A DNA stretch of 64,000 bases from Bacillota bacterium (GTDB taxonomy: Bacteria; Bacillota; Clostridia; Lachnospirales; Lachnospiraceae). Position 1 is the stretch's first letter. Each line of letters begins with the position of its first letter. The notes beneath the pieces are model-generated. The model was not told the DNA's origin. It searched no databases and worked only from the letters and a program-made list of their open reading frames with translations. Shown piece after piece: positions 8,579 to 17,053 of the stretch. The DNA lies in assembly GCA_023395555.1 (NCBI GenBank), contig JAEWYQ010000024.1:58524-122523 (forward strand). The letters run 5' to 3'. Both the position numbers and the translations under genes were made by a program.

Positions 8579-9652
8579 TCAGACCGCCCTTTCCTTTGAT
8601 CGGATACAGCCCTTATATTCATTGGGGGACTGGCCCACATATTTCTTAAAAATATCACAAAAATGGCGGTAATTATTATATCCCACCATCTCGCTCACCT
8701 GGGTCACCTTGTAATCCTCCAGGAGGTATTCCTTCGCCTTCTTAATTCTCAGATTGGTGAGATATTTGATATAGCTCATCCCTACCTCTTCTTTAAAGAG
8801 AATGCTTAAGTAGGCCGGATTCAGATTCACAATGGCCGCCAGCTCGTTCAGCCCGATATCCTGGTTGTAATGGCTTCCGATGTATTCCAGAAGCAGCCGG
8901 ATATCCCTGTGGTTGGCGCTGCTGTTCCGGGTCTCCATATGGCCGATGATTTTGGCAAAAATCTTCCCCGCGTACTCCTCTATCTCCCGAACGGTCTTTT
9001 TTGAGCGCATTTCTTCAAAGGAGAGGCCGGAGCTCCAATTGCTGCCCTTCTCCTTCTCCGAGTAGAATTCCGACAGGATGCACAGGAGCTGGAGGCTTTC
9101 CCTGCGGAACTGGGTGTTTTCCGGAAAATACGCCTTGATGGCCGCCATATACTGCTGGAATTGCTTTCTCAGCAGCTCGGTGTCATTTTCCAGAATACTT
9201 TCCAGCATCCGGTCCGTATATTCCCCCAGCTCCCTGTGAAGCTGCTCCTTATCCTCTCCTGCGGCTGCCGCCTTTTTCTTCAGCTCCTCCTGTTCAATCC
9301 AGGAAAAAGCCTCCTTCACCTTGTCAATGGTGACCGGCTTCTCGATATACCTCTGCACCCCCATGGAGAGCGCCCGCCTGGCATATTCAAACTCCTTATA
9401 GCCGCTGATTACGATAAAATAGGTATCCGGCAGGAATTCCCTGGCCTCCTCGATCAGGGACAGCCCATCCAGCTTGGGAATACGGATGTCGGTGATGACA
9501 ATATCCGGCTTCGTTTCCTCGAGAAGCTGCAGGGCTTCTATTCCGTTATAAGCGGCTCCCACCACCTCACAGTCCAGCTTTTCTCTCTTGATAATGGTTT
9601 CAATCCCCCGAACCACAATGTGCTCATCATCAACGACTACTACCCTGTACAT
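8579..9652 (-). CDS. YesN-type response regulator with AraC DNA-binding domain
   Basis: This 357-residue regulator joins an N-terminal receiver domain (DDE at 8-10, phospho-acceptor Asp55 in IVITDIRIPKLDG) to a C-terminal AraC-type double helix-turn-helix (about residues 250-350, ending VGQSPNEYK). The middle section is a charged helical linker. It forms a pair with the YesM-type kinase 40 bases upstream. Such pairs typically activate adjacent sugar-import operons in response to extracellular oligosaccharides. The ABC importer begins about 160 bases downstream, so it is the most likely target. Confidence 0.94.
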   Translation of the reverse strand: MYRVVVVDDEHIVVRGIETIIKREKLDCEVVGAAYNGIEALQLLEETKPDIVITDIRIPKLDGLSLIEEAREFLPDTYFIVISGYKEFEYARRALSMGVQRYIEKPVTIDKVKEAFSWIEQEELKKKAAAAGEDKEQLHRELGEYTDRMLESILENDTELLRKQFQQYMAAIKAYFPENTQFRRESLQLLCILSEFYSEKEKGSNWSSGLSFEEMRSKKTVREIEEYAGKIFAKIIGHMETRNSSANHRDIRLLLEYIGSHYNQDIGLNELAAIVNLNPAYLSILFKEEVGMSYIKYLTNLRIKKAKEYLLEDYKVTQVSEMVGYNNYRHFCDIFKKYVGQSPNEYKGCIRSKERAV

Positions 9653-9692
9653 AGTTACCTCCCCTTACAATAGTTATTCCGTACCGCAGTCC

Positions 9693-11435
9693 TTAACCGG
9701 TGCGGTACGGAATTATAATCTGAACCTGGGTTCCCTTCTCCGGCTCACTGGTTATCGTTACATGGTACTCTTTCCCATAGAACAGCTTGATTCTTTCCTT
9801 GATGTTACGGATGCCGTAGCCCCGTTCCACCAGGGACACATCCTCCATTCCCACGCCGTCATCGGTAAATACAAGCTTCAGCACCTCGCCCTCTCTTCTT
9901 GCCGAAAAGTAGATATTGCCAGGGCCGATTTTGGATTCCAGCCCATGGTATACCGCATTTTCCAGAATGGGCTGGAGAAGGAAGGTCAGCAGCTTGCTGT
10001 CCAGAATCTCCTCCTCCGCCTCGATATGTAAGGTGAAGCGGTCCTGAAAGCGGAAATTCTGGATTTTCATATAATCCTTCATATGCTCCAGCTCCTCCCG
10101 GAGCAGGATCAGCTTGTCCCCTCGGTTCAGGCTTCGTTTAAACATATTGGACAAGGCCTGCACCAAATCCGCAATATCGTCCGCCTGCTCGATCAGAGCC
10201 ATGAAGTAGAGGGCATCCAGGGTATTATATAAAAAGTGGGGATTAATCTGGGACTGCAGAAGGAGAAGCTGCGCTTCCTTCTCCTTGATCTCCAGATTAA
10301 GCAGCCGCTCCCTCAATTCCAGATTATTATTTACCAGGCTTTTAAAGCGGTTGCCGATCTGCCCTACCTCGCTGTTGTCAAACTCGGCATCCACCTTCAG
10401 GTTGCCTACCTCCACCTTCGACATGGTCTCAGCCAGGGCGTCCAGCGGCCTGGTGATTCTGCCGGCAATGGCTGCAGCCGCGGCAATGCTGATGAAGATC
10501 ATAATGAAAATGGTCAGAAACAGAATATTCTTAATATAGTCACTGTCGCTTTCCAGTTCTTCCTTCGTGATTACATTGATAATGGACCAGCCCGTTGTGG
10601 CATTGGGGTAGGAGCTGAAGAGGTATACCGAATTATCCGCGCCGTAATAGGCATCTACAATCCTTTGCTTCTCTTCTTCCTGTCCGGTGAAATAGACCAC
10701 CTCTTCCTCTCCCTTCTGTTCCTGGGGGAGAGTGACCATGTACCGGTTGGTTACATAGCCCTCCGTATCCTTGCCGAAGGACTGCTTCCAGATCTTCTTA
10801 TCAATACTGACCACCAGATACCCAAAGGACTTCTGGGTACCCGGATTAATGAGATTCTTCACATAACAGAAGCAATCCTTGGCCTTATCCTGCAACAGCA
10901 CATCATGGGGATAGAAGACTTCCTTTCCCTTTGCCTGCCCCGCCGCCTCCACCCAAGCCTCCTCCAGCAGACGGTCCGTGGTGTAATAATGGCTCAGAGC
11001 TCCGCTGTAGGCCGTACTCTTCGCATAATATCTCCAGTTTCCGCTCTCATTCACTACCAGCATTCCGTTAATCAGAGAATTGTGGGCGGTAATATTGCCG
11101 AAGATATTGTCAAGGGCCAGCTGATTCCTGGCGGAAAAATATCCGCTCCGGTTGGTCTCATTCTCCATGATCTTGATAAAGGAAGCGTTCTCCAGCAGAG
11201 TTCTCCCTTCCTCAATGATCTCCTGAAGGTAGATATCCATCATCTTACTGGAGACCTCCAGATTGTGGACATGGGCATTCTGGTAGTTCTTCTCAATGGT
11301 TTTCTTGGATATGCGAAAGATGGCCGCTCCTATGAAAACGGCAGTAAGCAGAATCAAACATATCATTGTGATTGCAATTTGCTTGCGCAGGCTGATGTTT
11401 TCCGACCATCTGCCTTTTCTAAAGCGGTTCGGCAT
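9693..11435 (-). CDS. YesM-type sensor histidine kinase
   Basis: This is a membrane sensor kinase of 580 residues. One membrane helix lies at about 20-42 and another at about 303-325, enclosing a large extracellular sensor region of about 260 residues. A HAMP domain (ITRPLDALAETMSKVEVGNL) follows, then the His_kinase domain with the hallmark QSQINPHFLYNTLDAL, which places the phospho-acceptor at about His400. The C-terminal ATPase domain contains LLQPILENAVYHGL and DDGVGM, and the G2 region reads RGYGIRNIKERI. The gene starts 24 bases after the BKACE stop and so may be transcribed with the catabolic cluster that it probably helps control. Confidence 0.94.
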   Translation of the reverse strand: MPNRFRKGRWSENISLRKQIAITMICLILLTAVFIGAAIFRISKKTIEKNYQNAHVHNLEVSSKMMDIYLQEIIEEGRTLLENASFIKIMENETNRSGYFSARNQLALDNIFGNITAHNSLINGMLVVNESGNWRYYAKSTAYSGALSHYYTTDRLLEEAWVEAAGQAKGKEVFYPHDVLLQDKAKDCFCYVKNLINPGTQKSFGYLVVSIDKKIWKQSFGKDTEGYVTNRYMVTLPQEQKGEEEVVYFTGQEEEKQRIVDAYYGADNSVYLFSSYPNATTGWSIINVITKEELESDSDYIKNILFLTIFIMIFISIAAAAAIAGRITRPLDALAETMSKVEVGNLKVDAEFDNSEVGQIGNRFKSLVNNNLELRERLLNLEIKEKEAQLLLLQSQINPHFLYNTLDALYFMALIEQADDIADLVQALSNMFKRSLNRGDKLILLREELEHMKDYMKIQNFRFQDRFTLHIEAEEEILDSKLLTFLLQPILENAVYHGLESKIGPGNIYFSARREGEVLKLVFTDDGVGMEDVSLVERGYGIRNIKERIKLFYGKEYHVTITSEPEKGTQVQIIIPYRTG

Positions 11436-11459
11436 CCTGTAACCTCATCCAATTTCCTG

Positions 11460-12260
11460 TTACCGGTTTAATTGCAGCAGCTTTCTTGCCTCTTCCGGTG
11501 TTGCTGGCTCCATATCCATGGCGCGGACCAGGTTCGCCAGCTTCTCTACCAGCTGGTAATTATACCGGGCCTGTACGCCCTCCTCCAGATATCTGCTGTC
11601 CTCGAAGCCGATGCGGACTACAACGGCTCCCATGGCAATTGCCGCCGCCAGGAAGCTCCAATTATCTCTTCCATAATGGGTCACGCCCCAGAGACAGCCC
11701 TCGGGCACAAAGGAACGAAAAGCCATGAGGGCTTCTATGGACGGTTGTATACCCCCCTTGTGGCCGAACACCAGATTAAAGAGCACCGGGTCCCGGAAGG
11801 GCTGTTCCTCCCGGATCAGCTGGATATTATTAATCATGCCGATATCAAACACCTCGATCTCCGGCAATACCCCTCTCTCATAGCAGCGTCCGGCGCAATA
11901 CCGGATATCCTCAAAGGAATTGCAGTAAATCGCTTCTCCCAGATTCGTTGACCCGCCGTTTAATGAAGCGCTCTCCGCTCTGGGATAATCCAGGGGATTG
12001 CAGCGTTCCTGGATATTCATCTTCGAGATTCCTCCGGTGGAAACCTGTACCACCACATCCCGCTTCTCCAGAATCCGGTCAAAAGCTTCACTGATCACCG
12101 TAACATCCGGTGTCAGGCACCCTTCCCTGGTCTTTGAATGCAGATGGCACATTCCTGCACCACGGTCAACGCATATTGCAACATCCTCCGCCAGCTGCTC
12201 CGGATTCATGGGCTCCGGCCCTGCTACCGGAGCTACTGAAATAATCACTTTATTCTTCAT
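11460..12260 (-). CDS. BKACE family beta-keto acid cleavage enzyme (DUF849)
   Basis: This 266-residue TIM-barrel protein belongs to the family that condenses a beta-keto acid with acetyl-CoA and splits it into a CoA ester and acetoacetate or an analogous product. The N-terminus VIISVAPVAG, followed by CHLHSKTREG (metal-binding His-x-His), VQVSTGGIS, PEIEVFDIGM and the C-terminal VVRIGFEDS are family signatures. The gene has a GGAG site and is preceded by a spacer of about 200 bases with tandem repeats. It is probably transcribed with the DUF1537 kinase, suggesting that a keto acid arises in this pathway. The substrate is unknown, and the usual residue set for different BKACE subgroups cannot be read with confidence here. 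Confidence 0.85.
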   Translation of the reverse strand: MKNKVIISVAPVAGPEPMNPEQLAEDVAICVDRGAGMCHLHSKTREGCLTPDVTVISEAFDRILEKRDVVVQVSTGGISKMNIQERCNPLDYPRAESASLNGGSTNLGEAIYCNSFEDIRYCAGRCYERGVLPEIEVFDIGMINNIQLIREEQPFRDPVLFNLVFGHKGGIQPSIEALMAFRSFVPEGCLWGVTHYGRDNWSFLAAAIAMGAVVVRIGFEDSRYLEEGVQARYNYQLVEKLANLVRAMDMEPATPEEARKLLQLNR

Positions 12261-12283
12261 CTCTTATTCTCCTCGTTCAAAGA

Positions 12284-12393
12284 ACAATCCGTTCATAAAA
12301 CAATCTATTTACAAAACAACTCTGTCCATAAAATAATTCATTCATGAAACAATCATTCACGAAGCAATTATCTACGAAACAATCATCCACGAA
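12284..12393. repeat. degenerate tandem repeat, seven copies of 15-17 bases
   Basis: Seven consecutive units resembling ACAATCATTCACGAA follow one another between the DUF1537 kinase gene and the BKACE gene. Units differ by a few substitutions and in length by one or two bases. The period is not a multiple of three, and the region has no open frame of note. It occupies most of a 203-base spacer in an otherwise tightly packed cluster. Confidence 0.75.
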
Positions 12394-12463
12394 GAAATTC
12401 AATTCGTTTCCGATATTCACATCCGCTATAAATCTATGGAACAAATCCGCAGAATAAATCCTC

Positions 12464-13933
12464 CTAACGGATTAGTTCAGTTACTACCTGTCTCAGAGTC
12501 CCATCCTCTCCGACGTTACCGGGAAAGATAATATAGGGGATGCCCGGAAACAGACTGCCCTCATCGGTTCTCCACACCGGGATGCCGGGTGCCGCCTGCC
12601 CCAGAACTTCCGCCCTGGTCACGCCTAATGCCTTTACCCCGATATCACTGGAGGTAATTCCTCCTTTGGCTATTACAAAAGCGGGAACCACCTGCAGCCT
12701 TTGAACCAGCTGCTGTACGGCTTCCGATATCTTCACCGACCGGAGCAGGGCTTCCTCCTTCGTATCCTTCTCCACCACCAGAAGCTTACGCCTGGTGTAA
12801 ATAACCACCGTCTTTCCCTGCCGGATATAGCTGCCGCTTAATCCGGTAACACGGATCACTTCCTCCTCCAGACGGTCTTCCAGTACCAGATCCGAATTAA
12901 ACTCCAGGAATACCAGCTCCTCCAGCCTTCTTAATTCCTCCAGCTGGGCCGTGGTTTTAGCCGTGTGGGAGCCAATCACTACAATACCTCCGTGCCCCCC
13001 GCCTGCGGGAATCGCCTTGCGTGCCGAATCCGCTTCCTGTAAAAAGGGGGCTGTAAGCATATCCGCCTTCTTCAGCAGAGGTTTATCACTTATCCCTCCA
13101 ATTACTTTAACAAAATCCGCCGCTGTACGGAACAAGTAATATTTTCCTTTTTTCAATTGCCGGTACAGGGCAACACAAAAGGTCTCCAAATCCTTCGGAG
13201 CAAGGGCATTGACAATTCCCCGGCCAAAGCCCTCCATGGAAGCCAGAATTGCTTCCACACTTTCCGTCTGTGCTGTTCTAAGCTCCTTAAGGCTTACCGT
13301 CTTAACATCCTGCGCCTTGATCCTCCCCTGGGTCTTCTCTTCGATATATTCCCGGAGATCGGAATGGGAGTAACCGAAGGTACGGTCCCCGGCAAATTCC
13401 GTCTCGGCGGCAGGAATAAGTTCATCACCGTATTTTACATAATGAATATTATCGATGGTAAATCTGCCTCCCGCCTGGAAAAAGGGAATGACAAGCTCTC
13501 CGTCCACCGGCCTACCCAGCCCGCGCTCCAGCTCCTCTTTCAGAATCTCCATTTCCAGAGGATAATGTCCCCGCAGGGTGGAATCACCCCTGCTGATCAT
13601 AAGAAAAGGCTTCCCCGTCTCCCTGGCTGCCGCCAGCACATTCCGGGCAATTTCAATGTGAACCTGTGCCGTCTGCTCCTCTGTCATTGCCCTGGAATTG
13701 GTCAGAACAAAGAACAGCCGGTTCTCCTCCTGAAATCCCTGAAGGATGCTGGCATAATCCCAATGAGTGTACACGGATACCCCATGTACGGTCTGCACAC
13801 CGGTGGGGTCGTCATCGAGAACCACAAGCTTATAGCTGCTGCCTGCTATTTCCTCCGCCAGCAGCCTCTTCCTGTCCTCTTCATACCCGTGACATTGATA
13901 TCTTTCGTCTGTTTCCCGATATGATAAATGCAT
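12464..13933 (-). CDS. DUF1537 four-carbon acid-sugar kinase family protein
   Basis: This 489-residue kinase family (OtnK-like, formerly DUF1537) phosphorylates four-carbon or branched sugar acids. The N-terminal domain shows VVLDDDPTGVQTVHGV and LTNSRAM, then SRGDSTLRGHYPLE, all diagnostic. The C-terminal domain has VIGSHTAKTTAQL, FVIAKGGITSSDIGV and the closing PGIPYIIFPGNVGEDGTL. It lacks the aldolase (OtnC) or dehydrogenase (PdxA2-like) partners seen in tetronate pathways. Instead a BKACE enzyme follows. It starts 12 bases after the glycosidase stop, with a GGAGG site, so it is in the same operon. Confidence 0.92.
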   Translation of the reverse strand: MHLSYRETDERYQCHGYEEDRKRLLAEEIAGSSYKLVVLDDDPTGVQTVHGVSVYTHWDYASILQGFQEENRLFFVLTNSRAMTEEQTAQVHIEIARNVLAAARETGKPFLMISRGDSTLRGHYPLEMEILKEELERGLGRPVDGELVIPFFQAGGRFTIDNIHYVKYGDELIPAAETEFAGDRTFGYSHSDLREYIEEKTQGRIKAQDVKTVSLKELRTAQTESVEAILASMEGFGRGIVNALAPKDLETFCVALYRQLKKGKYYLFRTAADFVKVIGGISDKPLLKKADMLTAPFLQEADSARKAIPAGGGHGGIVVIGSHTAKTTAQLEELRRLEELVFLEFNSDLVLEDRLEEEVIRVTGLSGSYIRQGKTVVIYTRRKLLVVEKDTKEEALLRSVKISEAVQQLVQRLQVVPAFVIAKGGITSSDIGVKALGVTRAEVLGQAAPGIPVWRTDEGSLFPGIPYIIFPGNVGEDGTLRQVVTELIR

Positions 13934-13945
13934 TCCTGCCTCCTC

Positions 13946-16900
13946 CTACCTGGCTTCTTCCAGACCAAATTCAACAAAACAATAGGTATCTGTCCAATAA
14001 TTTTTGGTACGGTCTAAAATCTCCGTCGCATCCGCCTCTGATTTGCGTTCCACCCAGCTCCATTTGCCGGTAAAGCTGTCCGGACCCACATTGTAGCATT
14101 CCCCGTCAATGTGATGATGAGGCCCCAAAAGATTGCGGTTGGAAGCATAGAACTTCAGTACAATCTGATTCTCGCCGTCCCTTGCCGCTTCCGTGATATC
14201 CGCACAGTAAGGCGCCCACAGAGCGGTCTTGACCAGCACTCCGTTCACGGTTATCTGTACCATAGGACTGTTTTGCTTCTTCCAGTCAAGAATAATCCGC
14301 TGTTCCTGACGCTTCTCCAGAACGATACTCTGGCTCACAGTAAGACAGCCGGCAAAGAAGAGAAGTCCGTTGGTGGCAAAATCATTGGAAGGAAGCACCT
14401 TCGGTGCATCCACGATCTCAAAGCCGCCCTCGGTCACCATGGCATTCCGTTCTACTCTCCGGAAGGGCTTCTCCGACACCACGCCAAAGTCTCCCAGAAG
14501 ATAAATGCTTTCAATTTCTATATCATAGGTGATCTTGTTCTTCTCCGTCTCATATACATCCTTACCGAAAAGCACGTCATACACCTTCTGAGGCTGGCGG
14601 AACTCTGTTTTCAGCAGGATTACATTGCTGCCCGGCAGAACATGGGGCTTAATGGATACTTTCTTGAACTTCTTATCCTTCCACCAGCCTGCCTCTTCAT
14701 AGGTCAGCTTCGTGCCATTTACCCATATGGTATAGAATTGCGCATCCTCTATGATCACGTAGAACTCTTTGTTCTTTGATAAATCAGCGGAAACATGGAA
14801 GGAAAATTCCAGCTCCACCTCACAGGGGCGCCTTAGCTCCAACAGAATATTCTGAAGCCGGATTACCGGAATAGGACCCTGCCATTCTCCTCCGTCAATC
14901 CGGTACTTGCAGTAGTCAAGCGTCAGGGAATTCAGATCCATCTCCTCAATCTTCCACTCCTGACCTAAGCTTACGGTAACCGCATCGGATTTCTCTATCC
15001 TGCCGCCTGCCGGCACATCTGCCCCGGCTCCCTCCTGCCTCTCTCCGCTCTCCTCGACGAATTGAAGCAAATAGGACTGCATCGGTTCAAAATCCAGGTA
15101 CAGAGTGGTATTATCCTGCTGGAAGGCAACTTCTCTCTCCTCTTCGGTTCCATCCTCCGCCTTCAGTACCATAACCCTTCCCTTTCTGCCCAGAATCGAA
15201 ACCTCGGTATGAAAGGACTTCTCCTGACTGTGATTTACCAGGAAATAAATTGTAGACGTATCTGTCTCTCTTTGCTGATAGGAAATATCCCTGATTTCCT
15301 TCTCCTGCTCCCGGACACTCAAAGTGATCAGCCTCCTGGATAACAGATAGGGGCGCAGCTCTTCCTCCGTCATCACTTCTGCCTGACTGCACAATTGCCT
15401 CAGCTGCTTCGGATCTCCATTGGTATAGTAAGGAAGCTGTCCCATGCTCAGTATAGTTCCTCCCTGGGCCTTGAATTCCAGCAAAAGCTTCAGGGTAATC
15501 TCATCCATTGCGTACATATCCGGAAGAATCACCGTTTTATACGCAATTCTTCCAACAACGAACTCCCCGTTTCTCACACTTCCATGCCTTCCGATGATCG
15601 TCTCATCTCCAAAATGGTAGCTGATATGCAGGCCGGATAACAGGCTGGATAATTCCTCGAAATGCTGATCCAACGCACGAATCTCATCTGTTCTGGTTCC
15701 GTCATAGCTGACGTAGCCGCTGCGCATGGGGTGAAGCAGCAGAACATCCGCCGTCTGATCCCCTTCCGACAGGGCGACACAGAGCCGGCCCAGATAGTCA
15801 TTGAATCTGCGGTATTCCTTCCACCAGGTCTGCTGGGTGAACAGTGACGGGGGATAATCCCTCTTCCGGCAGCCCTTGATGGTATAGGCCTGAAGATGCT
15901 GGCAGATCTGGTTTACGCCGTTGACAAACTGCCACTCCGCTATCCACTTCAACTCCTCGAAGGAGACATCCCATCCGCATAATGCAAAGGATTCGGTAAT
16001 GACCTGCTTCTTGCCCAGCTGGCAGGCAACGCTTCCTACCTGCTTCCCAATCACCGGCGAGTAGATCATCCGCCGCAGCCAGTCAATTCCCGGCACATGC
16101 ATGTATTCATAGAAGGGCATAACACCGGCCGTACTGGTCATCTGGCTGAAAATGCTCTCCTCCATCATAATGTGCCCGGTGGACTTGCAGTTATGCTCCT
16201 CACACCAGTCATAGATGTTCTTCATATAGTTGAGGGCAAACATCTCGTTTACCGTTGTCCAGAAATCATAGCGGTATTTCTCACAGCCCTTTGTATTCAG
16301 ATACAGAGCGGGAAGATGATCCAGGATATCATAGGAACAGCGCTCCGAAAAAGCCCGGGGCAGATCATCGGACCAGGCCAGCTCCCCAAAGTTATTGCAG
16401 GCCAGTCTGGGCTCATCCGTGAAAAATCCGTGCATATGCTTGCCGAAATCTTCTCCGAAGCGTTTGTAATACTCCTCATGGGTCACCTCAAGAAAGGCAT
16501 CCATGGCACGTTTGTTCAGGGTATCTACGTAGAACGGATTGGTATGACGGCGGATTGCAAGGATAACCTCTCCTTCTTTTGTCTGTCCGCATTCCTCCCG
16601 GCTGATCCGGCGGTATTCCCCGGTCCCCTTATGATAGGCATAGAATGCCAGCATCGCTTCAAAATCGATGCCGCTTCCATCCGCATGTTCCTCCATGGTC
16701 ATAAACTTCGCATGGTAATCCGGTGACAGCTCCGGCACCCTGCCTCCGGCAAAACCGCTGGGCCAGCCTTCCTCATCGTAAATCCAGCCGTTCATTCCGA
16801 ATTCTTCCCCGGCTCTTATTCCGGTTTCAATGCAGTCAAACCACTCTTCACTGAGATACGGTGTCTTTAAGCCGGATCTGGCATGCATAAAATACCCGCC

Positions 16901-17026
16901 TATTCCGGCTTTCTTCATTTCCTCAATCTGATATCGGATCTCCTCCGGCTCCAGCTGGTCATTCCAGGACCAGAAGGGAATCGGCCGAAACTGATTCGGA
17001 GGATTCTTAAAGTCTTTTATCATCAT
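13946..17026 (-). CDS. GH106-like alpha-L-rhamnosidase family glycoside hydrolase
   Basis: This large 1026-residue protein has no signal peptide and is probably a cytoplasmic exo-glycosidase. The N-terminal barrel has PIPFWSWNDQLEPEEI and GGYFMHARSGLKTPYLSEEW, then YDEEGWPSGFAGGRVPE and HGFFTDEPR. These are characteristic of the GH106-type family, which removes alpha-L-rhamnose from pectic oligosaccharides such as rhamnogalacturonan II. Beta-sandwich regions in the last 350 residues complete the usual architecture. Glu and Asp residues in YDEEGW and FFTDEP are likely in the active site. It sits between FGGY kinase and DUF1537 kinase genes with tight spacing. Its true substrate is not proven, since distant family members have other specificities. 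Confidence 0.82.
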   Translation of the reverse strand: MMIKDFKNPPNQFRPIPFWSWNDQLEPEEIRYQIEEMKKAGIGGYFMHARSGLKTPYLSEEWFDCIETGIRAGEEFGMNGWIYDEEGWPSGFAGGRVPELSPDYHAKFMTMEEHADGSGIDFEAMLAFYAYHKGTGEYRRISREECGQTKEGEVILAIRRHTNPFYVDTLNKRAMDAFLEVTHEEYYKRFGEDFGKHMHGFFTDEPRLACNNFGELAWSDDLPRAFSERCSYDILDHLPALYLNTKGCEKYRYDFWTTVNEMFALNYMKNIYDWCEEHNCKSTGHIMMEESIFSQMTSTAGVMPFYEYMHVPGIDWLRRMIYSPVIGKQVGSVACQLGKKQVITESFALCGWDVSFEELKWIAEWQFVNGVNQICQHLQAYTIKGCRKRDYPPSLFTQQTWWKEYRRFNDYLGRLCVALSEGDQTADVLLLHPMRSGYVSYDGTRTDEIRALDQHFEELSSLLSGLHISYHFGDETIIGRHGSVRNGEFVVGRIAYKTVILPDMYAMDEITLKLLLEFKAQGGTILSMGQLPYYTNGDPKQLRQLCSQAEVMTEEELRPYLLSRRLITLSVREQEKEIRDISYQQRETDTSTIYFLVNHSQEKSFHTEVSILGRKGRVMVLKAEDGTEEEREVAFQQDNTTLYLDFEPMQSYLLQFVEESGERQEGAGADVPAGGRIEKSDAVTVSLGQEWKIEEMDLNSLTLDYCKYRIDGGEWQGPIPVIRLQNILLELRRPCEVELEFSFHVSADLSKNKEFYVIIEDAQFYTIWVNGTKLTYEEAGWWKDKKFKKVSIKPHVLPGSNVILLKTEFRQPQKVYDVLFGKDVYETEKNKITYDIEIESIYLLGDFGVVSEKPFRRVERNAMVTEGGFEIVDAPKVLPSNDFATNGLLFFAGCLTVSQSIVLEKRQEQRIILDWKKQNSPMVQITVNGVLVKTALWAPYCADITEAARDGENQIVLKFYASNRNLLGPHHHIDGECYNVGPDSFTGKWSWVERKSEADATEILDRTKNYWTDTYCFVEFGLEEAR

Positions 17027-17053
17027 ATTTCTTTCCCATGCCTTTCTTACAAT

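Noticed and set aside
10236..11471. 411-codon open frame on the plus strand
   Set aside because: It is fully antisense to the YesM kinase gene, whose motifs and ribosome site are clear. The plus-strand translation has no recognisable domain and arises from codon bias.
12284..12393. CRISPR array
   Set aside because: The units are contiguous, degenerate and only 15-17 bases, with no unique spacers between them.
13157..13924. 255-codon open frame on the plus strand
   Set aside because: It lies opposite the DUF1537 kinase gene, which has unmistakable family motifs. No ribosome site or domain supports the plus-strand frame.
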